Positions 6,938-13,947 are shown, counted from the stretch's first letter. The stretch is 16,214 bases of DNA from Halococcaceae archaeon (GCA_007129135.1 SKWB01000167.1:1-16214), one strand, 5' to 3'. Program-made: numbers and translations. The notes: generated by a model not told the origin, from the letters alone.

Positions 6938-7006
6938 GACTTAGCGACGCTGGCGGGGCTGGTCGAGCGGTTGCGGTAGTCTCGTGCAGCTTTTGCGAGG
7001 AGCAGC
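6938..7006 (+). repeat. Direct repeat copy 2 (relic of the aroD 3' end)
   Basis: These 69 bases match 6842-6912 with few changes. The first 42 bases still read DLATLAGLVERLR followed by a stop, in the same frame as aroD and with one Ser-to-Ala change relative to the gene. The copy starts where a 96-base tandem duplication would place it, and it is interrupted at its right end by the promoter of the carbonic anhydrase. Confidence 0.88.
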
Positions 7007-7024
7007 AGGAGGTCCACCAATACG

Positions 7025-7032
7025 GTTTTTAT
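7025..7032 (+). promoter_or_regulatory. TATA box of the carbonic anhydrase gene
   Basis: TTTTTATC is centred about 26 bases before the ATG at 7054. This supports that start over longer in-frame readings that would run back through the repeat. Confidence 0.6.
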
Positions 7033-7053
7033 CGGACGGCGAGAGCACACGGT

Positions 7054-7746
7054 ATGCCGAGTGCGTCGCTCGAAACGTTGTTGGAGCGCAACAGGAGACA
7101 CGAGGAGGAGCTTCCCGAGGGGCACTTTCAGGGGGTACGGGCCGGACAGGAGCCCGCGGCGGTCGCGGTCTGCTGTTCGGACTCGCGCGTCTCCCAGGAG
7201 GGGATGTGGTCGGTCGAGGAGCCGGGCTGGCTGTTCACCCCGAGCACGATCGGAAACCTCGTCTGGGACCGCTGTGACGGCGAACTCGCCGTCGACGGGA
7301 ACGTGCTCTACCCGATCAGACACACGGAGACGCGGACGACGGTCGTCGTCGGCCACACCGGCTGTGGAGCGATCACCGCCGCCTACCGCGTCGCCCGGGG
7401 CGAATCGGGCGAGGAGCCGCCGGGGATCGCGCGGCGGGTCGACCTGCTCGTCCCGACCGTCGAACGCGCGCTCTCAGCGGGCGTCGTCGATCCCGGGCTG
7501 CTGGAGAGCGAGGCCGTGAACCGGCTCGTCGAGTACCACGTCCGCGAGGCGGTCGCGTTCCTCGGGGACGCACCGGAGGTCCCAGACGAGGAGGAGATCT
7601 ACGGTTTCGTCTACGACTTCCAGGAGGTCTACGGCGAGGTCTCGGGCCGGGCGTATCTCGTGAGCGCGAACGGCGAGACCGACGCGGAGACGCTCCGTGG
7701 GCTGGTCCCCGAGGGGTTCGAGGGCTGGGTCGGCACGCTGCTCTAG
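7054..7746 (+). CDS. beta-class carbonic anhydrase
   Basis: The product has 230 residues. It should interconvert CO2 and bicarbonate in the cytoplasm. The beta-class zinc site is complete: Cys41 in CCSDSRV, and His101 and Cys104 in GHTGCGAI. The catalytic Asp43-Arg45 dyad is present in CSDSR. Between the two zinc motifs the usual FTPSTIGNLV strand-turn is seen. Residues 114-180 contain a family-like helical region (RRVDLLVPTVERAL, then VNRLVEYHVREAVAFL). The frame stays open back to 6886, but the upstream part is repeat-derived, and the ATG at 7054 has a good TATA. Its TAG stop overlaps the stop of the convergent PHP gene. A link with biosynthetic carboxylation or pH balance is family knowledge, not shown here. 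Confidence 0.95.
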   Translation: MPSASLETLLERNRRHEEELPEGHFQGVRAGQEPAAVAVCCSDSRVSQEGMWSVEEPGWLFTPSTIGNLVWDRCDGELAVDGNVLYPIRHTETRTTVVVGHTGCGAITAAYRVARGESGEEPPGIARRVDLLVPTVERALSAGVVDPGLLESEAVNRLVEYHVREAVAFLGDAPEVPDEEEIYGFVYDFQEVYGEVSGRAYLVSANGETDAETLRGLVPEGFEGWVGTLL

Positions 7747-8483
7747 TCGCCCATCGAGGCGGGCACCGTCGGGACGACCGGAAGGCGCTTCGTGAGGAGG
7801 TACGCCGACTTCTTGGCCGCCCCTTTCGCGTACTGGCGGGTGCTCTTGTGGACCGGCGTTCGCTTGCCCTTTATAATGGTGTCCCCCGCACGGAGCGCGT
7901 CGACGAGCATCCCGGCGTCCACCTCGGTCGCGTCGCTCGCCCCCTCGATCGTCACCTCGGTGTACGCCCGGCCGACGTTCGGGAGGGTGTGGGCGTCGCT
8001 CGCGCCGACTTTCGGGTAGTCACGGCGTTCGGCGAACGTATCGGCTCGCCGGTTCCTGTAGCCGGTGAAGAGCATCGAGTTGTAGACCTCGACGGCGTCA
8101 CAGTCCCCGATGAACCGCTTTCTGACCCCGTGTCGGCTCCGCTGGAAGGGATGCGGGACGACCGCCGCCCCGCCGAGGTCCCGCACGATCCGGACGGTCT
8201 CGTCGAACGGCTCCCCTCTGGGTGGCCGCTCCTCGACCCCGATCGCCAGCAGGTGGCCGCGGGCGGTCGAGACCTCGACGCCGGGGACGCCGATCAGGCC
8301 GAACTCGGGGGCGATCTCGGCGGCGTAGAGCGACTCGTCGATCTCGTCGTGGTCGGTGATCACCACGCAGTCGAGGCCGATGTCGCTCGCGTGTTCGAGG
8401 ACGAGTTCGACCGGTTCGCGGCCGTCGTACGACCCCTCGGAGTGGACGTGCGGGTCGACGGTGACGGTGACTGTACTGGACAT
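7743..8483 (-). CDS. PHP-domain metal-dependent phosphoesterase
   Basis: The product has 246 residues. PHP-domain enzymes use a cluster of two or three metals to hydrolyse phosphoesters of nucleotides or small metabolites; the substrate here is unknown. The four PHP motifs are present: DPHVH (His12, His14), TDHDEI (Asp44, His45), GVEVS (Glu70) with GHLLA (His77), PHPF (His111), and the C-terminal GASDAH (Asp163, His165). A basic tail (about 204-235, rich in Lys and Arg) follows the domain and could contact nucleic acid or a membrane surface. No polymerase or histidinol-phosphatase partner domain is present. The gene lies 100 bases downstream of dut on the same strand and may be co-transcribed with it. 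It has an unusually good Shine-Dalgarno sequence for this window. Confidence 0.9.
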   Translation of the reverse strand: MSSTVTVTVDPHVHSEGSYDGREPVELVLEHASDIGLDCVVITDHDEIDESLYAAEIAPEFGLIGVPGVEVSTARGHLLAIGVEERPPRGEPFDETVRIVRDLGGAAVVPHPFQRSRHGVRKRFIGDCDAVEVYNSMLFTGYRNRRADTFAERRDYPKVGASDAHTLPNVGRAYTEVTIEGASDATEVDAGMLVDALRAGDTIIKGKRTPVHKSTRQYAKGAAKKSAYLLTKRLPVVPTVPASMGD

Positions 8484-8493
8484 CGTTTATTTT

Positions 8494-8498
8494 CCTCC
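8494..8498 (-). promoter_or_regulatory. Shine-Dalgarno sequence of the PHP gene
   Basis: On the minus strand GGAGG lies 10 bases before the ATG at 8483. Most genes here appear leaderless, so a ribosome-binding site suggests translation from a longer mRNA, either started near 8540 or read through from dut. Confidence 0.55.
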
Positions 8499-8583
8499 GA
8501 GGAGACGGCGCGGCGGCCGACGTGAACACCGTTACTTGAGTGACAGTACGACACCGGCCGGCATAAGCGCTTCCGCCGGAGAA

Positions 8584-9075
8584 CTACGACCAGTCGGCGA
8601 GGTTCTCGCCCTGGTAGGATCCCGTGTAGGTGCCCGAGTGCTCGGCCTCGGTGAGCACGAGCTGGGCGATCCGTGCCCCGCGCTCGATCTCGATGTCGGT
8701 GTGGACCTGGAGCAGCCCTTCACCCCTCCCTTCGTAGCCGGCGTCCCAGACCGCGGTGTTCAGCATACAGCCGTTTCGCAGGAGCGACGAGCGGGGATAG
8801 AGGAAGCCGACGTGCTCTTCGGGGATCGAGACCGCCTCGGCGTAGCGGACGACGTAGCCCCCCGGTGGGAGGTAGTAGGTGTCCGGAACGGCCTCGCCGA
8901 CCACCTCGGTGGCGATCTCCTGGCGCTCGCCGATCTCCTTGTCCTCCCGGCCGATCCGACCGGGTTCGAGCGGCTCGAAGACGCCGTCGAGCGTGAGGTC
9001 GACGCCGTTGGGCTGGACCTGTTCTTCTGCTACCGGTTCGACGTGGTCGGCCACGAACCTCCCGTCGCGGAACAT
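8584..9075 (-). CDS. dut: dUTPase / dCTP deaminase family protein (haloarchaeal Dut type)
   Basis: The product has 163 residues. The family removes dUTP (to dUMP plus pyrophosphate) or deaminates dCTP, keeping uracil out of DNA and feeding dTMP synthesis. Motifs seen are QPNGVDLTLD (21-30), PPGGYVV, YPRSSLLRNG (93-102, substrate phosphates) and TAVWDAGYEGRGEG (107-120), then ARIAQLVL and a C-terminal TYTGSYQGE loop. The archaeal proteins of this type are related to dCTP deaminase in fold but are usually annotated as dUTPase in haloarchaea. The sequence alone does not settle deaminase versus hydrolase activity. The ATG at 9075 is chosen because a TATA element lies 27 bases upstream and the longer frame lacks family sequence. 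It is divergent from aconitase. Confidence 0.88.
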   Translation of the reverse strand: MFRDGRFVADHVEPVAEEQVQPNGVDLTLDGVFEPLEPGRIGREDKEIGERQEIATEVVGEAVPDTYYLPPGGYVVRYAEAVSIPEEHVGFLYPRSSLLRNGCMLNTAVWDAGYEGRGEGLLQVHTDIEIERGARIAQLVLTEAEHSGTYTGSYQGENLADWS

Positions 9076-9077
9076 AG

Positions 9078-9106
9078 CCGGACCTCTCCGGTCCGGGGCT
9101 AAACGG
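9078..9106 (-). promoter_or_regulatory. dut promoter with operator-like dyad
   Basis: On the minus strand CCGTTTAG (9099-9106) is a TATA candidate about 27 bases before the dut ATG. Between it and the ATG lies a perfect 7-bp inverted repeat, CCGGACC (9078-9084) and GGTCCGG (9090-9096), with a 5-base spacer. A site between TATA and transcript start is a classical position for archaeal repressors. Confidence 0.5.
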
Positions 9107-9187
9107 TATCGGATCCAGCCGGGTGTGCGACCGGCTACCGTTTCCGGTCGTGGGTGCAAGAATTGCCACTCCGTCGGCGTGTTTATT

Positions 9188-9221
9188 CGCGTTTACGATA
9201 GTAAAATACGCGGGATTTATA
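9188..9221 (+). promoter_or_regulatory. Aconitase promoter with upstream dyad
   Basis: TTTATA at 9216-9221 is about 30 bases before the ATG at 9249. Just upstream, at 9188-9212, is an imperfect dyad: CGCG and TTTAC mirrored as GTAAA and CGCG around a GATA centre, with three extra bases in the right half. Its position abuts the BRE. Confidence 0.5.
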
Positions 9222-9248
9222 CGCGAGCGTGGCCCATTCTCCGACGAT

Positions 9249-11222
9249 ATGGGACAGACCGTAGCGGAAAAAATCCTCTCGGATCACCTCGTCGAAGGTG
9301 AGCTCGCCACGGGCGAGGAGATCGGCATCGAGATCGACCAGGTCCTCTCCCAGGACACCACGGGGACGATGGTCTGGCTGCAGTTCGAGGCGCTCGATCT
9401 GGACGAGGTCCAGACCGAACTCGCCGCGCAGTACTGTGACCACCAGACCTACCAGTTCGACTTCAAGAACACCGACGACCACCGCTTCCTCCGGTCCGCG
9501 GCCGGGACGTTCGGCGCGCACTTCTCCCGGCCCGGCAACGGCATCTGCCACCAGGTCCACAAGGAGAACTTCGCCGCGCCCGGCAAGACGCTCCTCGGGG
9601 CCGACAGCCACACCCCGACGCCGGGCGGCCTCGGCCAGCTCGCGATCGGTGCCGGTGGCCTCGACATCGCCGTCGCGATGGGCGGCGGCGCCTACTACAT
9701 CGACATGCCGGAGATCGTCGAGATCCGTCTCGAGGGCGAACTGCCCGAGTGGGCGACCGCGAAGGACATCGCGCTCCACCTGCTGGGCGAGCTCACCGTC
9801 AAGGGCGGCGTCGGCAAGATCTTCGAGTACACCGGCCCCGGCGTCGAGAACCTCTCGGTGCCCGAACGGACGACGATCACCAACCTCGGCACCGAACTCG
9901 GCGCGACGAGTTCGATCTTCCCGACCGACGAGCGGACGAAGGAGTTCCTCGCGAAGCTCGGCCGCGAGGACGTCTACGTCGACCTCCAGCCCGACGACGA
10001 CGCCGAGTACGACGAGACGATCACGATCGACCTCTCGGAGCTCGAGCCGCTGATCGCCGAACCCTCGATGCCCGACAACATCGTCCCGGTGCGCGAGGTC
10101 GCCGGCACGCCCGTCGACCAGGTGATCATCGGCTCCTGTACGAACGGCGCCTACGAGGACATCCTGCCCGCGGCGAAGATGTTGGAGGGCCGTGAGATCG
10201 CGAAGACGACCGACATGATCGTCGCGCCCGCCTCGAAACAGGCAAGCGAGATGCTCGCCCGGGAGGGCTGGACCGCGGAGATGATGGCCGCCGGCGTCAA
10301 CTTCTCCGAGGCGACCTGTGGCCCCTGCATCGGCATCGGCCACGTCCCCGGCAGCGACTCCGTCTCGCTGCGTACGTTCAACCGTAACTTCGAGGGGCGG
10401 TCGGGAATCGAGGACGACTCGGTCTTCCTCTGCTCGCCCGAGGTCGCAACCGCCGCGGCGCTCGCCGGCGAGATCGTCGACCCGCGGGACCTCGCCGACG
10501 AGCTCGGCGACCTGGAGGACCCCGGCCTCGAGATGCCCGAGACCTACGACGGCTCGAAGGCCGACCTCATCCCGCCGAACGAGGCGGTCGACGACGGCCT
10601 CATCAAGGGTCCGAACATCGGCGACGTCCCCCTCAGGGAGCCGCTGGGCTCGCATATCGGCGGCGAGGCGCTGCTCAAGATGGAGGACAACATCACGACC
10701 GACCACATCATCCCGGCGAGTTCGGACATCCTGATGTACCGCTCGAACATCGAGAAGCTCTCGGAGTTCACCCTCTCGCGGGTGGACAGCACCTTCTCCG
10801 AGCGGGCGCTGGAGGCCGGAAACGGCGTGCTGGTCGCCGGCGAGAACTACGGCCAGGGCTCCTCGCGAGAGCACGCCGCGCTCTGTCCGATGTACCTCGG
10901 GATCGAGGCGGTGTTCGCCGAGAGCTTCGCCCGGATCCACAAGGCGAACCTCTTCAACTTCGGGATCGTCCCGTACACGATCGACTCGGAGACCTACGAG
11001 CGGATCGAGCAGAGCGATACGATCGAGGTCGTCGACGACGTCGCCGAGGGGATCGCCTCCGGCCAGAAGGAGTTCACCATCCGTGTGAACGACGACTGGG
11101 AAGCGACGGCGCACCTGAGCGCCAGCCCGCGCGAGCGGGACATCGTCGCCGCCGGCGGGAAGCTGACCTACACGAAACAGCAGGCCGAGGGTGGAAGCGG
11201 TGCGGCTCCGGCCGACGACTGA
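9249..11222 (+). CDS. acn: Aconitate hydratase (aconitase)
   Basis: The product has 657 residues, the usual size for the haloarchaeal single-chain enzyme. It interconverts citrate and isocitrate in the TCA cycle through a 4Fe-4S cluster. The cluster ligands are Cys297 (GSCTNG) and Cys357 with Cys360 (CGPCIG). Other family landmarks are LGADSHTPTPGGLG near residue 120, FSEATCGPC, the NYGQGSSREHAA active-site loop near 535, and the swivelling C-terminal domain (ESFARIHKANLFNFG). The ATG at 9249 is chosen because the TATA element is at the right distance and the first residues (MGQTVAEKIL) match the family start. It is separate from its neighbours, with no other TCA gene adjacent. Fragments matching the end of the gene recur downstream. 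Confidence 0.97.
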   Translation: MGQTVAEKILSDHLVEGELATGEEIGIEIDQVLSQDTTGTMVWLQFEALDLDEVQTELAAQYCDHQTYQFDFKNTDDHRFLRSAAGTFGAHFSRPGNGICHQVHKENFAAPGKTLLGADSHTPTPGGLGQLAIGAGGLDIAVAMGGGAYYIDMPEIVEIRLEGELPEWATAKDIALHLLGELTVKGGVGKIFEYTGPGVENLSVPERTTITNLGTELGATSSIFPTDERTKEFLAKLGREDVYVDLQPDDDAEYDETITIDLSELEPLIAEPSMPDNIVPVREVAGTPVDQVIIGSCTNGAYEDILPAAKMLEGREIAKTTDMIVAPASKQASEMLAREGWTAEMMAAGVNFSEATCGPCIGIGHVPGSDSVSLRTFNRNFEGRSGIEDDSVFLCSPEVATAAALAGEIVDPRDLADELGDLEDPGLEMPETYDGSKADLIPPNEAVDDGLIKGPNIGDVPLREPLGSHIGGEALLKMEDNITTDHIIPASSDILMYRSNIEKLSEFTLSRVDSTFSERALEAGNGVLVAGENYGQGSSREHAALCPMYLGIEAVFAESFARIHKANLFNFGIVPYTIDSETYERIEQSDTIEVVDDVAEGIASGQKEFTIRVNDDWEATAHLSASPRERDIVAAGGKLTYTKQQAEGGSGAAPADD

Positions 11223-11349
11223 ACGCGAGCGACCCGAGCACCGCGAGGGGCGCTCTCACGCGGTCTCGGCTGGATAAGCCGACGACTGAACGGGGAGGAG
11301 ACGGAGTCGACTCCCTGCGGTCTCGGCCGGCTGACCGACGACTGATCGG
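11202..11349 (+). repeat. Degenerate triplicate of the aconitase 3' end
   Basis: The last bases of acn including its stop (CCGACGACTGA, 11212-11222) recur exactly at 11279-11289 and 11335-11345. The two downstream copies share a longer unit of 33-34 bases (11260-11293 and 11317-11349) that begins GCGGTCTCGGC and is matched loosely by GCGGCTCCGGC at the end of the gene. The spacing is 67 then 56 bases, so the copies are not in frame with the gene. A 12-bp palindrome, GGAGTCGACTCC, lies between the last two copies at 11303-11314. Confidence 0.75.
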
Positions 11350-11363
11350 CGGTGAACGAGCCT

Positions 11364-11392
11364 GTCTGCAGGTGACTGCAGACGCCTTTTGC
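11364..11392 (+). promoter_or_regulatory. Hairpin plus TATA-like element before the PRC-barrel gene
   Basis: GTCTGCAG (11364-11371) and CTGCAGAC (11376-11383) form a perfect 8-bp inverted repeat with a GTGA loop, followed by CCTTTT. The T-rich piece at 11385-11392 is about 31 bases before the ATG at 11420 and could be its TATA element, with the dyad as an upstream operator. Alternatively, the hairpin with its T-run could terminate the acn transcript. Confidence 0.45.
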
Positions 11393-11419
11393 GGCGGAGA
11401 GCCGTTCCGTACGACAGCG

Positions 11420-11962
11420 ATGGCCAGTACCCCACGGACACAGCCGGAAGACGGTGACGAGGGAAAGGACGTCCGCAGCACGGACGGCGAGACGATCGGC
11501 GTCGTCTCGGCGGTCGAAGCGGGCACGCTCTACATCGACGTCGACCCCGGCATCGTCGAGTCGGTCACGTCGCGTCTCGGGTGGGGCAGCGAGGAGGGAT
11601 CGAAACCGGTCCCCGACGGCCGGATCGAACGGATCGACGAGGGCGCGGTCGTGATCCGTACCACCGAGGAGGTCGAAGCCGAGCACGGCGACGACGCGGG
11701 GACGCCGGTCGAGGAGCTCACCGGCGGCGGGAGCGACGCGACCGGGCCGGCCGGAAAGTACGAGGACGCGGAGCCGGGCGAACAGATAGAGGAGCCGGAT
11801 CCGACCGGGATGGAGGATCCCGGGTCGGGCGTGCCGGGAACCGGCGACCCCGGTCGGGTCGACCCGGAGGATCCGGAGCTCGAGGACGACCGGCCCGATT
11901 CCGAGGACGGTGCGCGGCCCGAGGAGCCGGGGGGACCCGGCGGGGCGACCGACGACACGTAG
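11420..11962 (+). CDS. PRC-barrel-like protein with acidic Gly/Pro-rich tail, function unknown
   Basis: The product has 180 residues with no signal peptide or membrane span, so it is probably cytoplasmic. Residues about 16-82 resemble a small beta-barrel of the PRC type: KDVRSTDGETIGVVSAVE, then LYIDVDPG and, after a variable loop, GRIERIDEGAVVIR. The remaining 95 or so residues are low-complexity, rich in Asp, Glu, Gly and Pro, and probably disordered. PRC barrels often sense or bind partners in RNA processing or photosynthetic complexes, but nothing here identifies the partner. The start at 11420 gives MASTPRTQ; an in-frame start at 11372 would lie inside the upstream hairpin. The neighbours (acn before, rimI after) do not point to a pathway. 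Confidence 0.8.
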   Translation: MASTPRTQPEDGDEGKDVRSTDGETIGVVSAVEAGTLYIDVDPGIVESVTSRLGWGSEEGSKPVPDGRIERIDEGAVVIRTTEEVEAEHGDDAGTPVEELTGGGSDATGPAGKYEDAEPGEQIEEPDPTGMEDPGSGVPGTGDPGRVDPEDPELEDDRPDSEDGARPEEPGGPGGATDDT

Positions 11963-11975
11963 CGGAGCCCGAGAC

Positions 11976-11983
11976 GTTTTGAT
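11976..11983 (+). promoter_or_regulatory. TATA-like element of rimI
   Basis: GTTTTGAT is centred about 27 bases before the GTG at 12006. This is the main reason for choosing GTG over the longer frame from 11910. Confidence 0.5.
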
Positions 11984-12005
11984 CGGCCGAGTCCTATCGC
12001 GGGCC

Positions 12006-12467
12006 GTGACGACGGCTTCGCCGGTGTCGGTCGAGCGGGCCACCCGCGCCGACCTGCTCTCCGTCTATCGGATCGAGAGCGCTTCGTTCGCCGAGCCGTG
12101 GCCCTACGCCGCGTTCGAGCGCTTTCTCTCCGAGCCCGGGTTTCTCGTCGCGCGGCAGGGCGATGGGGTCGTCGGCTACGTGATCGCCGACAGTGTGCCG
12201 AACCACGGCCGGCCGATCGGTCACGTGAAGGACATCGCGGTCCACCCCGACCACCGAGGACGGGGGGTCGGCCGGGACCTGCTCGCCCGGGCGCTCGGCG
12301 CGCTCGCGGCCGCGGGCTGTGCGCGGGTGAAACTCGAGGTCCGTGCGGGAAACGCCGAGGCGATCCGGCTCTATCGCCGCTTCGGCTTCGAGGCCCAGCG
12401 TCAGGTCCCCGGCTACTACCAGGACGGCGAGACGGCGATCGTGATGGTCTGTGCGCTCGGCCGCTGA
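12006..12467 (+). CDS. rimI: RimI-type protein N-terminal acetyltransferase (GNAT family)
   Basis: The product has 153 residues with a GTG start. GNAT enzymes of this type transfer acetyl from acetyl-CoA to protein N-termini; archaeal RimI/Ard1-like enzymes act broadly after methionine removal. The acetyl-CoA-binding motif is clear: HVKDIAVHPDHRGRGVGRDLL (74-94) holds the R-G-x-G-x-G/A loop (RGRGVG, 84-89). It is followed by KLEVRAGNAEAIRLYRRFGF (109-128) and GYYQDGETAIVM, which are characteristic of RimI. The N-terminal part (VERATRADLLSVYRIE, SFAEPWPYAAF) also fits. The substrate is unproven. Confidence 0.93.
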   Translation: MTTASPVSVERATRADLLSVYRIESASFAEPWPYAAFERFLSEPGFLVARQGDGVVGYVIADSVPNHGRPIGHVKDIAVHPDHRGRGVGRDLLARALGALAAAGCARVKLEVRAGNAEAIRLYRRFGFEAQRQVPGYYQDGETAIVMVCALGR

Positions 12468-12530
12468 CCCCGATCTCGCACCTCCTTTTCGAACCGAAAC
12501 CGACATACGACACAGCCGCGAGCGCAAGTC

Positions 12531-13895
12531 ATGGGAACACTACCCACGGAACTCGTCGGCGCGGCCTACACGAGCACGAGAGGGCTCGATCTGATCGAAT
12601 CGCTGGTCGACCTCGGGAGCCGGATGCCGGGCACCGAGGGGGAGACGGAGGCGGCAGCGCTGCTCGCGGAGCGCTTCGAAGGGAACGGGCTGGGCGAGGT
12701 CGAGACGACCGCGTTCCCGATCCCCGGCTGGTGGCGTGGCGAGAGCAGCCTCTCGGTCGGTGACCGCCGGTTCGACGCACCGAACGAACTCGTCGCGCTG
12801 CCGGGGACGCCAGCGGGCGAGGTGCGCGGCGAACTCGTCGACGTGGGCGACGGCCTCCCGGAGGAGTTCGAGGGACGAGAGCTCGACGGGAAGCTCGTGA
12901 TGGCGTCGAGTCTCACCCCAGACGACTACGGCCGGTGGGTGCATCGCGGCGAGAAGTACGCCTGGGCTGCCGAGGCGGGCGCGGCGGGCTTCGTCTTCCG
13001 AAACCACGTCGAGGGCTGTCTCCCCCCGACCGGCGACGTCGGTACGAGAACCGGCCCGGGGCCGATCCCCGCGGTCGGCGTCTCGAAGGAACTGGGGAGT
13101 CGGCTCGTCCGCTTCTGCGAGCGGGAGTCGGTCGAGACGAGCCTCTCCGTGGAGTGTCGGAACGAACCGACCCGCTCCCGGACGGTCGAGGGCGTCGTCG
13201 GCCCCGACACCGAAGAGGAGGTGCTCGTGACCGCGCACATCGACGCGCACGACGTGGGCGAGGGGGCGAACGACAACGGTGCGGGCTGTGCGCTCGTGAG
13301 CGAGGTGGGACGGCTGCTCGCGGGGATGGAAGCGGACCTGGAGACGAGGGTCAGACTCGTCACCTTCGGCGCGGAGGAGACCGGCCTCTACGGGGCGTAC
13401 CACTGGACACACACCCGCGATCTGGAGACCGTGAAGTGCGTGCTCAACCTCGACGGCGCGGGCTACTCCCGGAACCTGGCGATCTACACCCACGGCTTCG
13501 ACGCGATCGGCGAGGCGTTCGACGAGGTTTCCGAGGAGTTCGACGCGCCGATCCACGTCAGTTCGGGCATCAGGCCGCACAGCGACCACTGGCCGTTCGT
13601 CCAGCGTGGCGTCCCCGGCGCACAGGGTCGCGCGCTCGCGGGCGAGAGCGGCCGCGGCTGGGGCCACACCCACGCCGATACGCTCGACAAACTCGACGGC
13701 CGCGACCTCCGCGACCTGACCGTGCTGCTCGCCGCGGGGACCGTGAAGCTCGCGGAGGAGGGGCGGGAGATCGCTCGGAAGGGAAGCGAGGAGATCAGGG
13801 AGGCCACCGAGGAGGGCGGGTTCAACGTCGGGATGAAGGCGGTCGGGAGCTGGCCGTGGGCCGAGGAGGAGAAGGAGTGGCCGTGGAGCGGGTGA
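12531..13895 (+). CDS. M28-family zinc metallopeptidase with PA-like insert
   Basis: The product has 454 residues. M28 enzymes are di-zinc aminopeptidases or carboxypeptidases. The metal site reads in order: TAHIDAHD (His236), GANDNGAG (Asp247), GAEETGL (Glu282 and Glu283, catalytic base and ligand), LNLDGAG (Asp308) and GHTHADTLD (His379 or His381), with SDHWPF at 351-356. Residues about 85-215 form an insertion resembling a protease-associated (PA) domain between the N-terminal helices and the catalytic core. No signal peptide is seen, so it probably acts in the cytoplasm on small peptides. The C-terminal tail from residue 430 is Trp-rich and charged (SWPWAEEEKEWPW). The promoter is unclear: CCTTTTCG at 12484-12491 is the best TATA candidate, giving a leader of about 16 bases. 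Confidence 0.9.
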   Translation: MGTLPTELVGAAYTSTRGLDLIESLVDLGSRMPGTEGETEAAALLAERFEGNGLGEVETTAFPIPGWWRGESSLSVGDRRFDAPNELVALPGTPAGEVRGELVDVGDGLPEEFEGRELDGKLVMASSLTPDDYGRWVHRGEKYAWAAEAGAAGFVFRNHVEGCLPPTGDVGTRTGPGPIPAVGVSKELGSRLVRFCERESVETSLSVECRNEPTRSRTVEGVVGPDTEEEVLVTAHIDAHDVGEGANDNGAGCALVSEVGRLLAGMEADLETRVRLVTFGAEETGLYGAYHWTHTRDLETVKCVLNLDGAGYSRNLAIYTHGFDAIGEAFDEVSEEFDAPIHVSSGIRPHSDHWPFVQRGVPGAQGRALAGESGRGWGHTHADTLDKLDGRDLRDLTVLLAAGTVKLAEEGREIARKGSEEIREATEEGGFNVGMKAVGSWPWAEEEKEWPWSG

Positions 13896-13918
13896 ATCGG
13901 ACGACCGGGAGGCCAAAC

Positions 13919-13926
13919 GCTTTGTG
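13919..13926 (+). promoter_or_regulatory. TATA-like element of the AbgA-like gene
   Basis: GCTTTGTG preceded by CCAAAC (a BRE-like stretch) is centred about 26 bases before the ATG at 13948. It supports this start over the in-frame GTG at 13924. Confidence 0.45.
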
Positions 13927-13947
13927 AGGGAGGCGGCTCTCCCCGCT

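Noticed and set aside
6938..6979. Second copy of the aroD end as part of a split or truncated aroD pseudogene
   Set aside because: Only 14 codons are present. aroD itself is full length with all catalytic residues, so this is a local duplication rather than a broken paralogue.
6886..7053. N-terminal extension of the carbonic anhydrase through the repeat
   Set aside because: The extension is built from the duplicated aroD tail read in another frame and would remove the well-placed TATA at 7025-7032.
9183..11114. Minus-strand open frame of 643 codons opposite aconitase
   Set aside because: It is a shadow of aconitase codon bias with no recognisable motif.
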